In this document: piece after piece, positions 11,401-22,088 of the stretch
Position numbering within the stretch: position 1 is the stretch's first letter
How the letters are laid out: every line of letters begins with the position of its first letter
Source of the DNA: Pomacea canaliculata
Taxonomy: Eukaryota > Mollusca > Gastropoda > Architaenioglossa > Ampullariidae
Direction of reading: 5' to 3'
Assembly (NCBI RefSeq): GCF_003073045.1
Contig: NC_037597.1
Coordinates: 7,746,717 to 7,810,716, forward strand
DNA: 64,000 nt
Program-made: the position numbers and the translations under genes
The notes under the pieces: model-generated
Seen by the model: only the letters and a program-made list of their open reading frames with translations
What the model was told of the DNA's origin: nothing
Databases searched by the model: none

Positions 11401-12389
11401 TCTCTTAACTGAAGTTAACATTATACCTAATTTAAGTAATAAAAAAGTACATAAAAGTTTAAAATAAATTTTAACAGTGGGAATTGTAACAGTTGGAATA
11501 GAATCCAAATCTGTTTTTCTCTATTTAAATGACAATTTAATTACCTTTTCAGTATATAAACTACTGCACCGATTTCTCTTCTGTAATGCCATAAAAGGAA
11601 GCATACACAAGTTTTTTTTTAGTAAATGGAAAAAAATATAATTATAGCAAAGTCTAAAGCAAAGAGGTAGCAGGGGCTTAAAGCACATACATATAAAAAG
11701 TGTGTTGTCATATTCTCTCTGTTAACCAAATAAAACTGTTCACTTGTTCTTTGTTAGGATGCTAACTTCAGTGCTTCCACAGAAGATCTCCACTCACTTT
11801 CTCAATTAATACTGATTTTGAGCAAATTTTACTCAAATGCTTTGTGACAAATATCTAAAAATGTGTGTAAAGGTAAATTTATGAGATACGTCTTACGGAA
11901 AAAGGAATAAGTCCCATAGCTTTGCAGCTGTAGGCTCAGTCAACTCTTATGGATTACCCTTGTCTTTAAAGGGCACATCATGAGGAGAGAGAAGCTTAAC
12001 CCTCTCCTTCCAACCCCTTTACCTCCTTTTACAGATTAGGTATCCTACTTTAAGGACAGTGTGATTTTTCAGTCACAGATAGCCTTGAACCTGAGAACTT
12101 TTAGGTGTTAAATCTTGAACATTATATCCTCTCAATAACTTTAAATTTAATCATCACAACAAGGTCAACATTCTGTTGAACAACATTTAAATTCATTTTT
12201 TTCAATAATACTTCTTACTCTGTCTAGCCAGTTTTATTTAAGAATTGTTCTTGATTATTCTTTAACACAATAAATAAGAAAAATAATCAAAAAGCTCTCT
12301 GGGGATGCACTAAAGGCAGACAATTATTAGGAAGAACAGGTCAGCCCATTGCTCAGAAGTTGCTACAAAGCTTATGTTGTGCTTTGATT
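8422..12389. other. Intergenic region between DPY30 and PNP 3' ends
   Basis: The genes on both sides end here (convergent). The stretch holds the DPY30 3' untranslated region, a palindromic CRE-like word GCTGACGTCAGC near 8872, several poly-A/T tracts, a SINE-tail-like motif near 10818-10845 and an RTE-type LINE fragment at 10863-11410. A further diverged repeat with a B-box-like end may lie at about 11930-12130. No other exon could be supported. Confidence 0.45.
10863..11410 (-). mobile_element. RTE-type LINE, degenerate 3' end of the reverse-transcriptase ORF
   Basis: Minus-strand frames encode the C-terminal signature of RTE-like LINE polyproteins: LLYGSESW, then LRRILNIFWPNALTNEELHQ, RLWRWIG, RWTPDGRRK and finally LTWGHLERVSANRYRWRTLV near the end. 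The segment is spread over at least three overlapping frames (11362-11000, 11157-10882, 11087-10863), so it carries frame shifts and is dead. It is 5' truncated, as LINE copies usually are. A second copy of the same general type lies in PNP intron 2 (17640-18020) and a longer one in PIGF intron 3. Confidence 0.8.
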
Positions 12390-15300
12390 TTAATCATTCA
12401 TCTGTTCTACTAAAGAAGTTACAAGTTTCTGGAGATCTTTGGCTCGCCTCTCCCCTACTAGTAATACTTCTTCATGGGTTGTAGCCCGAGAAACATTATA
12501 ATCTTGTGGGCACATATCAGTAATAAGGGAAATGCCAAAGACTCGCAGACCACAATGTCTGGCTACAATTGCTTCTGGCACTGTGCTCATACCTGCACAA
12601 AGAGCATTAAACATTTAATGGTCTTCAATGGTAGTAATAAAAATATTTAACATTTCTTGTTAAGCATGTCAACTTACAATTTATTTTTTTTTGGGGGTAT
12701 AAAAGATTTATTCTAATTAAATGATGTGTGCCAGTCCTATAATTCCTAAGTGAAATTTTATAGCACCAAACTGAGTGTACCATTATTTCATGTGTATGTT
12801 CTCCCTTCTCACTCTCTAGAACATCCAATTATTTTTAACTACATAAAGATGCATCTGCAGAATATGCAGAAAGGTACATTAAGAACTTTTCCCTTGTACA
12901 AATGTACACTACAATGTTTATAATGTGTGTTAACAATTACATAATTAAACTTCATACCAACTGCATCAGCTCCAAACAGTCGAAGCAAACGAGATTCTGC
13001 AACAGTTTCAAATGTGGGGCCTCCAACCATGACATATGTTCCCTGTCGTAAAATTTTGGCATAGCCAAGTTTCTCGGCAATGGTTTTAGCTAAGTCTTGC
13101 AGGCTCTGATCATATGTATTTACTGTTGCTGGAAATCGTGGACCAAATCTGGAAAAAAAAAAAACTACATTATTAATTTCTCAAGTTTATACAATTATGG
13201 CAAAGTTCTCTAAATAACAGTGACAAAATGTAAATAATACAGACGAAAAATGAAAGCTATCATATGAAACCAATAAGAAAATGTAGTATCAATACTCACC
13301 ATGGCAGCTGCCCCTTTTGTGCAGTACATATTTAGTAACCTACATATTTGACTGATATTAATATTCTCCTTAATGTTCTGATATGTTGCCTGTCTGTTTT
13401 AAAAAAAAAAAAAAGCTTGCTTAATATGTTAATGCCCTTGGCATTTTGGGTAGATACTCCCCGTGAACATTTCTTACTCCCCAAGAACTTTTTTCCTTTT
13501 TATTGTTCCCCCTTTTTTCCTTAGCCCAAATTTTTCTGTATGATATGTATGGGCAGATGCTTTAAGACATTTTTTTTGCTAAACTTGTGGTAACACAAAA
13601 ATTGCATACCATCACTAATTTAAGGTTTGCAATTTGCTTTGTTAGAGTGAAATAGTATAGCACAATAACTACTGAGGTTGTTTTCCCATTTGTAGGTGCT
13701 TTGCCAATCAAAATTCCTAATGGGTATATAAATATTGTAAAGCAAGTTTATTATAACGGTATTTACTACTCATCTTTAGTGCAGAAAGGTTTGGAATAAT
13801 GTTAAGGAATGATAGACATATAAATGGAATTGAAATAAGGTGGAAAATAAAAATGTTGCTATTTGCTGATGATACCCACATTTTTTTTAAAAAGGGTGAT
13901 AAAATGTCATTAAAAAAACAATAAGAATAGTAGATACAATTTGTAAAACATCAGGTCCAAAAATTAATTATGATAAAACAGAAGAATTCTGCCTAGGAAG
14001 TCTGAAGAACAAAATTTAGACTAAACTCAAAATTAAATGGTACCATCCAGCTAGTACTTGGAATAAGGTAAACAAATGAATTAAAATAACTTGCACAGAA
14101 ATTCAAAGATATTCCATATCTCTTTAAGCGTTTTAACTTCTATTGGTAGAATAGCTATTTTAAAATTGATTATTCTTTCAAAATTAACATATCTTTGGTT
14201 GTTACCAAATCCACCCTAGAATCTTTAAACTTTGCTTTTGTACAGAACCAAAACCACATAAAATCTGTTAAAAAAACACTAATCACTACACCTTGTGTAA
14301 AACTCATCAAAAAGAAAATGTCACTACAGTGGAACCTCGGTAACGAACTTAAGAAAATCCGAAACAACACTACAGGCTGTTATACTGCAATATGAATGAG
14401 TAAATAAACATATATAACATTATTTAAACATACTTGCTGTTTTGAGTTGACATTATAAAATCATCACACTTTTTTTGTAAAACTTCGGTAATACTACATC
14501 ACATAAAACTTCAATTCACTTTTAATCTTCTTTCATGATGATTATCTTATTAAAATAAAGACAAAAATCACATATCGTAACTGTGTCTCGAGCGCTTAAT
14601 ATCCGAGACAAACTTTAACGAAATTTTGTTCGTTATATTCGTTAAGTATATACTTCAGTTTTCTATTCAATAATCGGCCAAAATATAAGATAAAACAAAG
14701 ATTGATAGCTATAATTCAAGTTACAGAAATTCCACTAAGAACAGCTGGGTTGTGTATGAACTACCCTATAAAAAGAGTCAATTTGTTTCGGAAGTCTTAC
14801 ATGGAAAGAAAAGCTTTAAGAATTAAGTTAAAATAGATCCAGTTAAAAAAAAACTCAGCAGAAACTCAATTTTCATAATCTTGATATTAAAATTAGTTCA
14901 AAGGACTTTATTTATAAGGAATGGCTGACAAAAAATATATTTAGTATTAGAGACTTGAAAAAGAAAGGACAGATTTTTGTACATACAATTATTTTAAACT
15001 TTACAAGCAACATACAAATGTTTTAGAATTTATGAGCTATGTGAAAGCAGTGAAAACATATTTAAAGCAAAAGAATGTATTCACTGACAACAATGCCAAA
15101 ATCAAGTTACAGTTTTAACACTTAATTTTCCCAAAGAAAGATTAAAAGATTTATTATAATATAAATGCAGACAAATATAAACCAAACTGTTGTCAAAAAT
15201 GAAATTTCAAAAACTGCAGAGTGAATTAAATTTTAACCCACTCTTTCTGGTTCGCATCCTCAGAAGCGAACTTTCCTCTAAACTGGTGCCTGTTTTGCAT

Positions 15301-18300
15301 GCTGTAATGCACCAAACAGGGCAGAGTTAAAAAAAAAACCCAACATTGTGCTGTGCATAAATAAATGAATAAATAAGGAAAGAAACTGTTGGTACCTTTA
15401 GGAATTGTTCTACTATGAATTATTTCTCTTAGGGAGCTAAAACAGTCAACCAATGAGGTATTTTATGCTTGAAACTAGACAATGATCATGTCAGTTGATC
15501 AAGAGCCATGTTTAAGACAGTTGTATTTCTCAATTTGACATGGATTTGTACCCCAACAACTGAAAGTGATAATATAATTGAACAAAATAGTTGACATTTT
15601 ATGTATATTCTAATTAAATATTCCACTGCTTGGCACTAAATGTTTGTATATATTGTGTAAACAGTTTTTTTTAAACTTTCAATCTCATGACATGAATCAA
15701 TCGTTACATAGTTACCATCTTTTATTCGAATTTAGTACAAGAAAACAAAAGCTATATTTCTTAAAAATCCAACCATGTAAATGTTTCAAAAATGCTCTTT
15801 AAAACTAAGTCACCGATGGATGTCTTTACTGTAGATTAATAGCTATAAATATTGAAATATGCATGTGTGTATTTATTTTTTATTTTTATATGAGCTCTGT
15901 TATTATTTGTATTGCTGTAAAATATGGTCAAAAGAAATTTAAAGAATAAGTAAAATCAAGAACCAGTATCTTCATACCTTTCATCATTTTTGCCAATAAG
16001 AACACACTCTCCAGTGAGACCAGGAAGGTCAATGTGATCCTTGATGATCATGATGTCCCCTGTCTTATATTCGGGGTTCAGCCCACCAGCAGCATTAGTG
16101 AGAATCACAGTTGTGATACCCAGCGCCTTCATTATACGAACTGGGACGGCAACCTTTATACAGACAGATATTCTGCTGCTGTATGGTACTTGGAGAGTTG
16201 AAGAGAAATGGCGAAAGTATTAATATGAAAATAAGGCATTTCACCTTAAGGTCATTTTGCCCTACAGAAAGTCAGTTCATCCCAGCTACTTCCATTTCGT
16301 CCCAGGTAGGCCCATTTTGCCCCAAGACTAAAAAGTCAAATTGTCTCAAGCCCAAAAGATGAATGGATCACTGATGGTCTTGGGGCAAAATGACCAGCCT
16401 TGTAAATAATGATAATATTTATGCAAATAACTTGGTCATATAAAATACAAAACATGTACAGCAGGGTGCTGTATCAGAAAAATAATGAAATTAAAAACAG
16501 TGCTTGAAGGCAAAAACAGAATTTCTTTTCTTCAGTGCCCATCAAAAGACATTTTTAAATTCCTATTTTTGGAAACAATTTTAAAATAACAGATAGAAAA
16601 ATTCAATCTCCATAGTCTTGATTCAGCATCATAAACTTTGCACTAAAAAAAAAAATTGTCTGACTTACTATGAAACAATGAAAACTTGGTCAGATCTTCA
16701 TCATAAATGTGCCACATACCAATCATGGAAAATCATCAAAAAGCAAGTTATTCACCTTATACATTTAACATGGTCATATGGTTCTCCATTAAAAAAAATG
16801 TTTATGGACATTTCTACATTTTACATACACACCCACACCCAAAATATGTCACTTACTCGCCACATTGGATGACCCTCATAGTAGTGAATACGTCCTCTCA
16901 TCAACACTACTGGCTTGCCCCCCAGCAACCCAAATACTAGCTTTCCATCATGTCCAGGAACTGTACCACAGAAAGGGGAAAAAAAAAAGTCACCAAATGC
17001 AATACTGCAGTTAACTGAATCCAAAAAAGTTGCATATATATATATTTTACGTTCTATAATATATATATGTAAAAACAGCTAAAATTTGGGATAGAGAGTG
17101 TGTTTGGTCTGAGGTGATGTTATATGCCATCTTTCTGACTGCATGAAGGTACAAGTCAGAAAGTGGCAGCTGTGATGTACCAATAATTTTATTTGCTGGT
17201 GGATGACTCTGGCCAGCCTTCCTTATCTTTAACAAGTGACCATACCAGGAAGCGATGTTAAATGTCAGGATGCTCTCAACAAGAGACCTGCAAATAGTTT
17301 CCAGCACCCAGGAGCTATTGAAGCTGCAGAATTTCCTCAAAAGGTATAGTATTTGCTGGGCCTTTTTGTACACTTGGTTCCCATGAACACTGTAACAAGG
17401 TACTTAAAACAAGCAGCTCTCTGTACCTGCTGTCCTTTGATTTGGATTGGTGGGGGGAGAGAGGTAGTGCCATTTCAGGACACTCTATGAATGTGACACC
17501 TTTCAACAGGGATGGGTGTCAGGATTTTTTCCCGGGTACTCTGGTTTCCTCCCCCCTCGTCTTCCACTATAGTGCAAAATCGTCGCAAGGTTGAAGCACT
17601 TTCCTACTAAATAAACCAACTAAACCACCATACAGTTTGTCTACACAGTACCTCAGCATTGTTGAATCCCCTTCTTCTTATTCACCCCCAGTGGAGCATA
17701 GAGCCGCAACTACTCCACACCATTGGATCCAGTTCTGGGTGTCCCTTTCCAGTTGGGACCATCTCATGCCAGTTGCCTTTGCCTTGCTGTGGTCCAATCT
17801 CTTCCATGTCTGTCTGGGTCTCCCAACCCTGCACCTCCCCTGTGGGTTCCAACCCAGAGCTCGTCTCGTTAAATTGTTGGCCAGCTTTCGAAGGGTGTGA
17901 TCATTCCAGCCTCACTTCCACTTCTTGATGTCTTGGCTGGCAGGTTTTTGGTTGGTTCTCTCCCATAGGTCTGAACTGGAGACCTTCTCAGGCCATCTGA
18001 TGTTGAGGATATGGTGCAGACATTTTAGAGGGGCTACAAAATGTCCCCGCCACCAGCTTTCAAATTAGACCATAGAAGCTCTAGACACCGATATCACCAC
18101 AAGCCTTGTTGCAAACGAGGCAGAGGAACAAAGGCCAGAGGACTCGCAGGGCACATGCACAGGAATGGAGCAAGGAAAGCGCTGGACAGTAGATGATGGA
18201 GAAGTGCAGCAGCTGCGAATGGTGCACCCAAGCAGATGGTGGCCAAGGAGGTTAGCAAGGATGAGGCTAATGATATAGATGTTAGCGAGAGAAAAGCTAG

Positions 18301-21300
18301 CCATGATGAAGTTAATGAGGTGGGTGCAAGCGATAGTGCAGCTTGCGAGCTATAAGTGCTAGTGAAGTGGATACTAGTGGGCTAGGTGCCAGCAAGTTGG
18401 ACGTTAGCGATGATGCAACTAGTGAGGAGGCAGAGGTCATCAACGGAATGATGAATCATGTGAGAGGAAGAGCGGGGTATGAAAATAATCCTGAGCTTCT
18501 TGATGGCCAGGAAGGTCGGAATTGCGAAGAAAGTAGCCAACTGCAGACAGAGCGCTAGTTAGCAGTGCTGGGTCATTACAGGATGTTAAAAGTGGTGGTT
18601 GCGGGATTCGAGGATCGGCTGGCAGTGCAGATCCACTGCAGGTGGATGATGGTGGCGAAAGCACCGACTGGCGAAATGAAACTGCTGCAGGCTGATGGCA
18701 GTGGCTATCGCAGGATGTGAATGCCGACTGCCGAGGTGATACCACTGCAGGAAGTGAGCAGCCAGTGTCTCCACGAAACCACTGCAGATAGGTGTCAGGG
18801 CCAAGAGCTCGGCACAAGCGCATACTCTTGAAATGAAACCACTGCATGCAAGTGGCATTGGAGGTGCCATTGCAAGCAGGAGACAGCTACAGTCCTAAAG
18901 GGCTAGGGTCAACTATCTGTAGGTTCTCACAGGCGGTTGATGTAGGTAGTGCTAACAGAGGAGAGTCTATTGTCAGTTTCATCCTAGCTGTCGTCATAGA
19001 GACCAAAGTAAAGAAACTGCTAGATTCTAGACAATCAGAGATGAAGGAAGGAGTGAAAAGTTTTTGGGATTAGCAAATTATTACTGCCGTTATGTACCTG
19101 CCTTTGGCGCCATTGCAGCCCCACTGTCAGACCATTTGAGGAAAGGCAGTTCGGACAGGGTGAAGTGATCAGAACCATGTCAGAGGGCCTTCAACACATT
19201 CAAAGCTAGTCTTGTGTCAGGTCACATGACCAAAATGACAGACATGACGAAACCCTTTCTACTGCGAACTGATACCAGTGACAATGGTAAGGTGTAAGTG
19301 CCATTCTTTTGCAAGACAATGATGGGATGTTACACCCGGTGGCATTCGCCAGTAGGAAATTGACCATTGCAGAGTGCCAGTATGAGACTGTTTGTGGAAG
19401 TATCGGGCCAGTTAGTTCAGATATAACTTGGGTATAACCAGGATCAATTGTAGTTGTAAGGAGTTTTATTTCACCAAAGTGGTGAACCCATCTTCTGATC
19501 TTAGTCTAGGAACCTGGGAATTTCCTTTTAGCAAGGGGGTGTCATGAAAGAGTAGAAATAGCACGATAGTGCGGGTGCCACATCTCACCCCATCACAAGT
19601 TAAGCAGACGCGAGAGTGGAAGGTCACATAGCGGTATAGCCATGGTCCATAGGTACGGCCGCTGCAGCATCGGGGAAATCCAATGATGGCCAGACACAGA
19701 TCAGGTCCAGGGGCAGCAGGGTGGCAAACTGTGTCTTGCACTAGTGGTGATGCATGATTGGTCGTAGTTGTGACAATAAGAGTGACTGGCCAATCGGGTA
19801 CATATGTGGCACAAGCCAGCCTTTTAATTTAGTACTGAAGCCAAAATCGTGGCTTCATCATCTGCCTACCTTCGTTATCGGCAGTCTTCGTCTCCTACAT
19901 ATGAATTGTGCTGTTTTGGGAGGGCTGAAAGGCATTAATCCTATTTCTTTATTTTATATGGGAATAATAGCTTTAATATATGGGTTTTTGACGTGCAAGC
20001 TTGGTTGTGGAATGGATTAGACTTGTATGTAGAGATGCTACTGTATATCTAAAACCAACACCTCCCTTAACTTTATGTATAAAAAGTTGTATCATTCATT
20101 CTTAACAGCAATAAAATCCACCACCTGAAATATTTGAAAATACCTTATTTTACTTACCTGTGCTAACAGGAAACTTGGGAATTTGAGAATAGCAGATGGT
20201 ATCAGAATTAGTTACATGGTTAGCTAAATCTCCTAGCCCTGAGCCACAAACTATACCAATCTTTGGCTGGATCTTGGTATGGCTCTTTATGTTCTCAGCA
20301 ATACTTTGCACTTCATCAAAAGAATATCTGAAATTAAACATCAAAATCAAAATTGAAGTACATGAACATTACTTTTTTTAATTCCCACAAGGACAATAAA
20401 ATTATCTTTTGAACAGTTACTTGCAACTTGAGCTATGAACACAAATAATAAATTCTGGGACAAATGTCTTGCAAAATACAAGGGTTGTCTTTATGTATAT
20501 AAGATATACTGTTTATGTGACATTTCTCATTAATTTATACAACATGCAATTCATACAACAAACATTCTTTCACTATCAACAATGTGTTGGTAGAAATTAA
20601 TCAGATTTATAAGTCAAATGCTTTATTTTTGCTCATTATCCAAGTAATATTAGTAGGAAGGAACCTTAAAAAGAGTTGTCTAGAATTTATATCATTAATT
20701 ACTTTTGCTGATGCAATATTTTTTATATACCTATCTGTGTAGTGTGAATGTATGGAAGAAAATAGAATCTATCACCCAAGGTTGAGATTAAATATAAATC
20801 AAAACTAGTTAACACTATCTAGGATTGATAATGTACTGTTCCCTGCATGAAGTTTAAAAAAAATGAAGGACTTATTTATTTTCGACTACGGGTCTCAGTA
20901 TTTTGAATTCCTATATGTCCCTTTTACTTCACTCAATTTTTTTAGCATCCTAGCTAGCTTTGAGAAAACAGTTTCTCCAATATATGGGATGCTGGTAGAT
21001 GTTCTGCCCTCTACCAATTCTGCATGCCTAATGTCTTCTTTGCTGTTTTCATTTATGTTCACTTCTTACTGGCCTTATTGATTTTTTCAATCATACTACA
21101 TGCTGAGCTTTCATTTATAAGACAGGCGCATGATTTATTATCATCAACATTATCAATATTATTATAGCTTATACTGAGGAGGGTTAATCTCTGATCGAGT
21201 TTGTCATTTTCCTTAGTTAGACATCATCTAACTTTCTATAAATTTCAGAGGATGGAACAGATCTGCAGGAATTTTTCCTAAACTAGCAGCCTTTAACGCT

Positions 21301-21757
21301 ATATATGAACTATCGACACCTTAATTGCAACATTATTTGACAAGGTATTGCAGATAGTCTCAGACTTTAATTATTTGGACTTTGTCGTCATCATCAAACT
21401 TCACGAAAAGGTTGAAATTGCCTGCATCTGGATGTACTTTTAATGGGGTTGTTTTCCCTCGCTCTTTAATTTCACTAGCATTTCAAAATGTTGCCGGAAG
21501 AGGTTTGGCTGGCCCCGTATGCATGCAAACCGAATGATTAGCTTTGATGACATTTCATGATCACGAGTTTTCCGCTCGAGCTCCTCATCTCCAGTTTCCA
21601 GGGAAGTTCAGTGCCTGCTCAGTTTTCCTAAACTTTTGTGTCTTTAGACAACTAATCGGTCTCGATATAGAGGAAATTATAAGTATAATCTTGTTACATT
21701 TATTTTTTACTTAAACGGAACTTACCCTGACGATGACATATCATCAATACCAGCCAT
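12390..21757 (-). CDS. PNP: PNP, trimeric purine nucleoside phosphorylase
   Basis: Cytosolic purine-salvage enzyme that splits (deoxy)nucleosides with phosphate into base and (deoxy)ribose-1-phosphate. Six minus-strand exons: 21757-21726, 20327-20158, 16960-16857, 16153-15978, 13148-12958 and 12592-12390. They close in phase to 291 residues (human 289). Visible active-site features are the phosphate loop VCGSGLGDL (Ser40), [34 protein letters not shown] (inter-subunit Phe), [12 protein letters not shown] (Glu) and THEEV (His). At residue 250 (codon 12518-12516) the sequence is SLITDMC, so Asp replaces the Asn that is 243 in human. The frame stays open upstream of the chosen Met to an acceptor-like site near 21818, so a longer N-terminus is possible. 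It is divergent from PIGF. Confidence 0.95.
13785..15100 (+). mobile_element. L1/Tx1-like LINE fragment in PNP intron 4
   Basis: The plus strand near 13820-13990 encodes a LINE reverse-transcriptase core: [20 protein letters not shown] carries the catalytic F-A-D-D box, followed by [18 protein letters not shown]. Near 14130-14215 the frame reads [20 protein letters not shown], a thumb-type motif seen in L1 and Tx1 elements. The copy has several stops and frame changes and is dead. A mariner-like element interrupts it at about 14327. The outer ends are estimated. Confidence 0.72.
14325..14655. mobile_element. Mariner-like (TA-target) element nested in the LINE
   Basis: TA followed by CAGTGGAACCTCGGTAACGA at 14325-14346 is a typical terminus of pogo/Tigger-like elements and resembles the end near 7620. 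Inverted words (TTCGTTATATTCGTTAAG) near 14628-14645 may mark the other end. No transposase remains. It sits inside the L1/Tx1-like fragment, so it inserted later. The right boundary is approximate. Confidence 0.45.
16247..16402. repeat. Palindromic MITE-like repeat in PNP intron 3
   Basis: Left end AAGGTCATTTTGCCC and right end GGGGCAAAATGACC are inverted copies about 150 bases apart, with related words (CATTTTGCCCCAAG, TCATCCCAG, TCGTCCCAG) between. The structure would fold into a hairpin, as in miniature inverted-repeat transposable elements. The superfamily is not assigned because no clear target duplication was seen. Confidence 0.6.
17047..17510 (-). mobile_element. CR1/L2-like LINE, C-terminal fragment
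   Basis: The minus-strand frames 17506-17315 and 17373-17047 encode a LINE endpiece: [40 protein letters not shown] and later [20 protein letters not shown]. This resembles the region after the reverse transcriptase in CR1/L2/jockey-type elements. The two pieces are in different frames, so the copy is dead. The clade is given only tentatively. Confidence 0.65.
17520..17632 (+). repeat. SINE/MITE-like fragment with conserved CCGGGTACTCTGGTTTCCTC core
   Basis: The core near 17531-17550 is a word I associate with dispersed short repeats in many aquatic invertebrates. It continues to a tail ending in ACTAAATAAACCAACTAAACC. Its boundaries cannot be set and no target duplication was found. Confidence 0.4.
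17640..18020 (-). mobile_element. RTE-type LINE, degenerate C-terminal fragment
   Basis: Read on the minus strand, this stretch encodes words matching RTE polyprotein ends: [20 protein letters not shown], then [18 protein letters not shown] and finally [17 protein letters not shown]. It is a 5'-truncated, dead copy, distinct in sequence from the fragment at 10863-11410. Confidence 0.7.
18030..19070. repeat. GC-richer block with imperfect internal repeats
   Basis: GC content rises against the surrounding intron. At 18240-18440 the plus strand reads as loosely repeated acidic peptides ([24 protein letters not shown]). At 18620-18860 related words recur (GAAACCACTGCA, GATACCACTGCA, GAAACTGCTGCA). 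The block lies just 5' of the Gypsy fragment and may belong to it, but I cannot assign it. Confidence 0.4.
19070..20040 (+). mobile_element. Fossil Ty3/Gypsy LTR retrotransposon, 3' part with probable 3' LTR
   Basis: The 5' portion (about 19070-19400) resembles the end of the reverse transcriptase and start of RNase H of Gypsy pol ([39 protein letters not shown]). A purine run (AGCAAGGGGG) at about 19530 followed by TGTCATG at 19540 looks like a polypurine tract and the start of a 3' LTR reaching to roughly 20040. The element is clearly broken, with several breaks and most of the internal region missing; it looks old. No 5' LTR was found in the intron. Confidence 0.6.
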
Positions 21758-22088
21758 AACTACAATTTCTCTTCTTTTAAGCTTTGTAATCACAGGCTGC
21801 TTGTAAACGCCAGATATCTAAATTAAAGACGCAAGATAAGCGAAGATGTCAATCCCCTCCGTACTTAAAGACCACCCCACTCCCCACCGCCTATTACATG
21901 TCAAGGTGACAGTTCAAGGTTACATCGGGAAATATTTTTCCTCTGGCTCTGTTACTTTGAATATTGTCAGAAATAGCAGAAAATTTTATTTCGTCAAAGA
22001 AATCTGTTTTCAGCTGTCACTTGGTTTGCAAAGACACTTCTGGGGTGGGGGTGGGGGAAACAATTTTGTAGTACTCGCCCTTACCGGC
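21758..22088. promoter_or_regulatory. Divergent PNP/PIGF promoter interval
   Basis: The start codons of PNP (minus) and PIGF (plus) are only about 330 bases apart, so the two genes most likely share a bidirectional promoter. No TATA box is evident. A G-rich run (GGGGTGGGGGTGGGGG) lies near 22042. The interval may also contain an upstream PNP 5' exon border near 21818. Confidence 0.5.
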
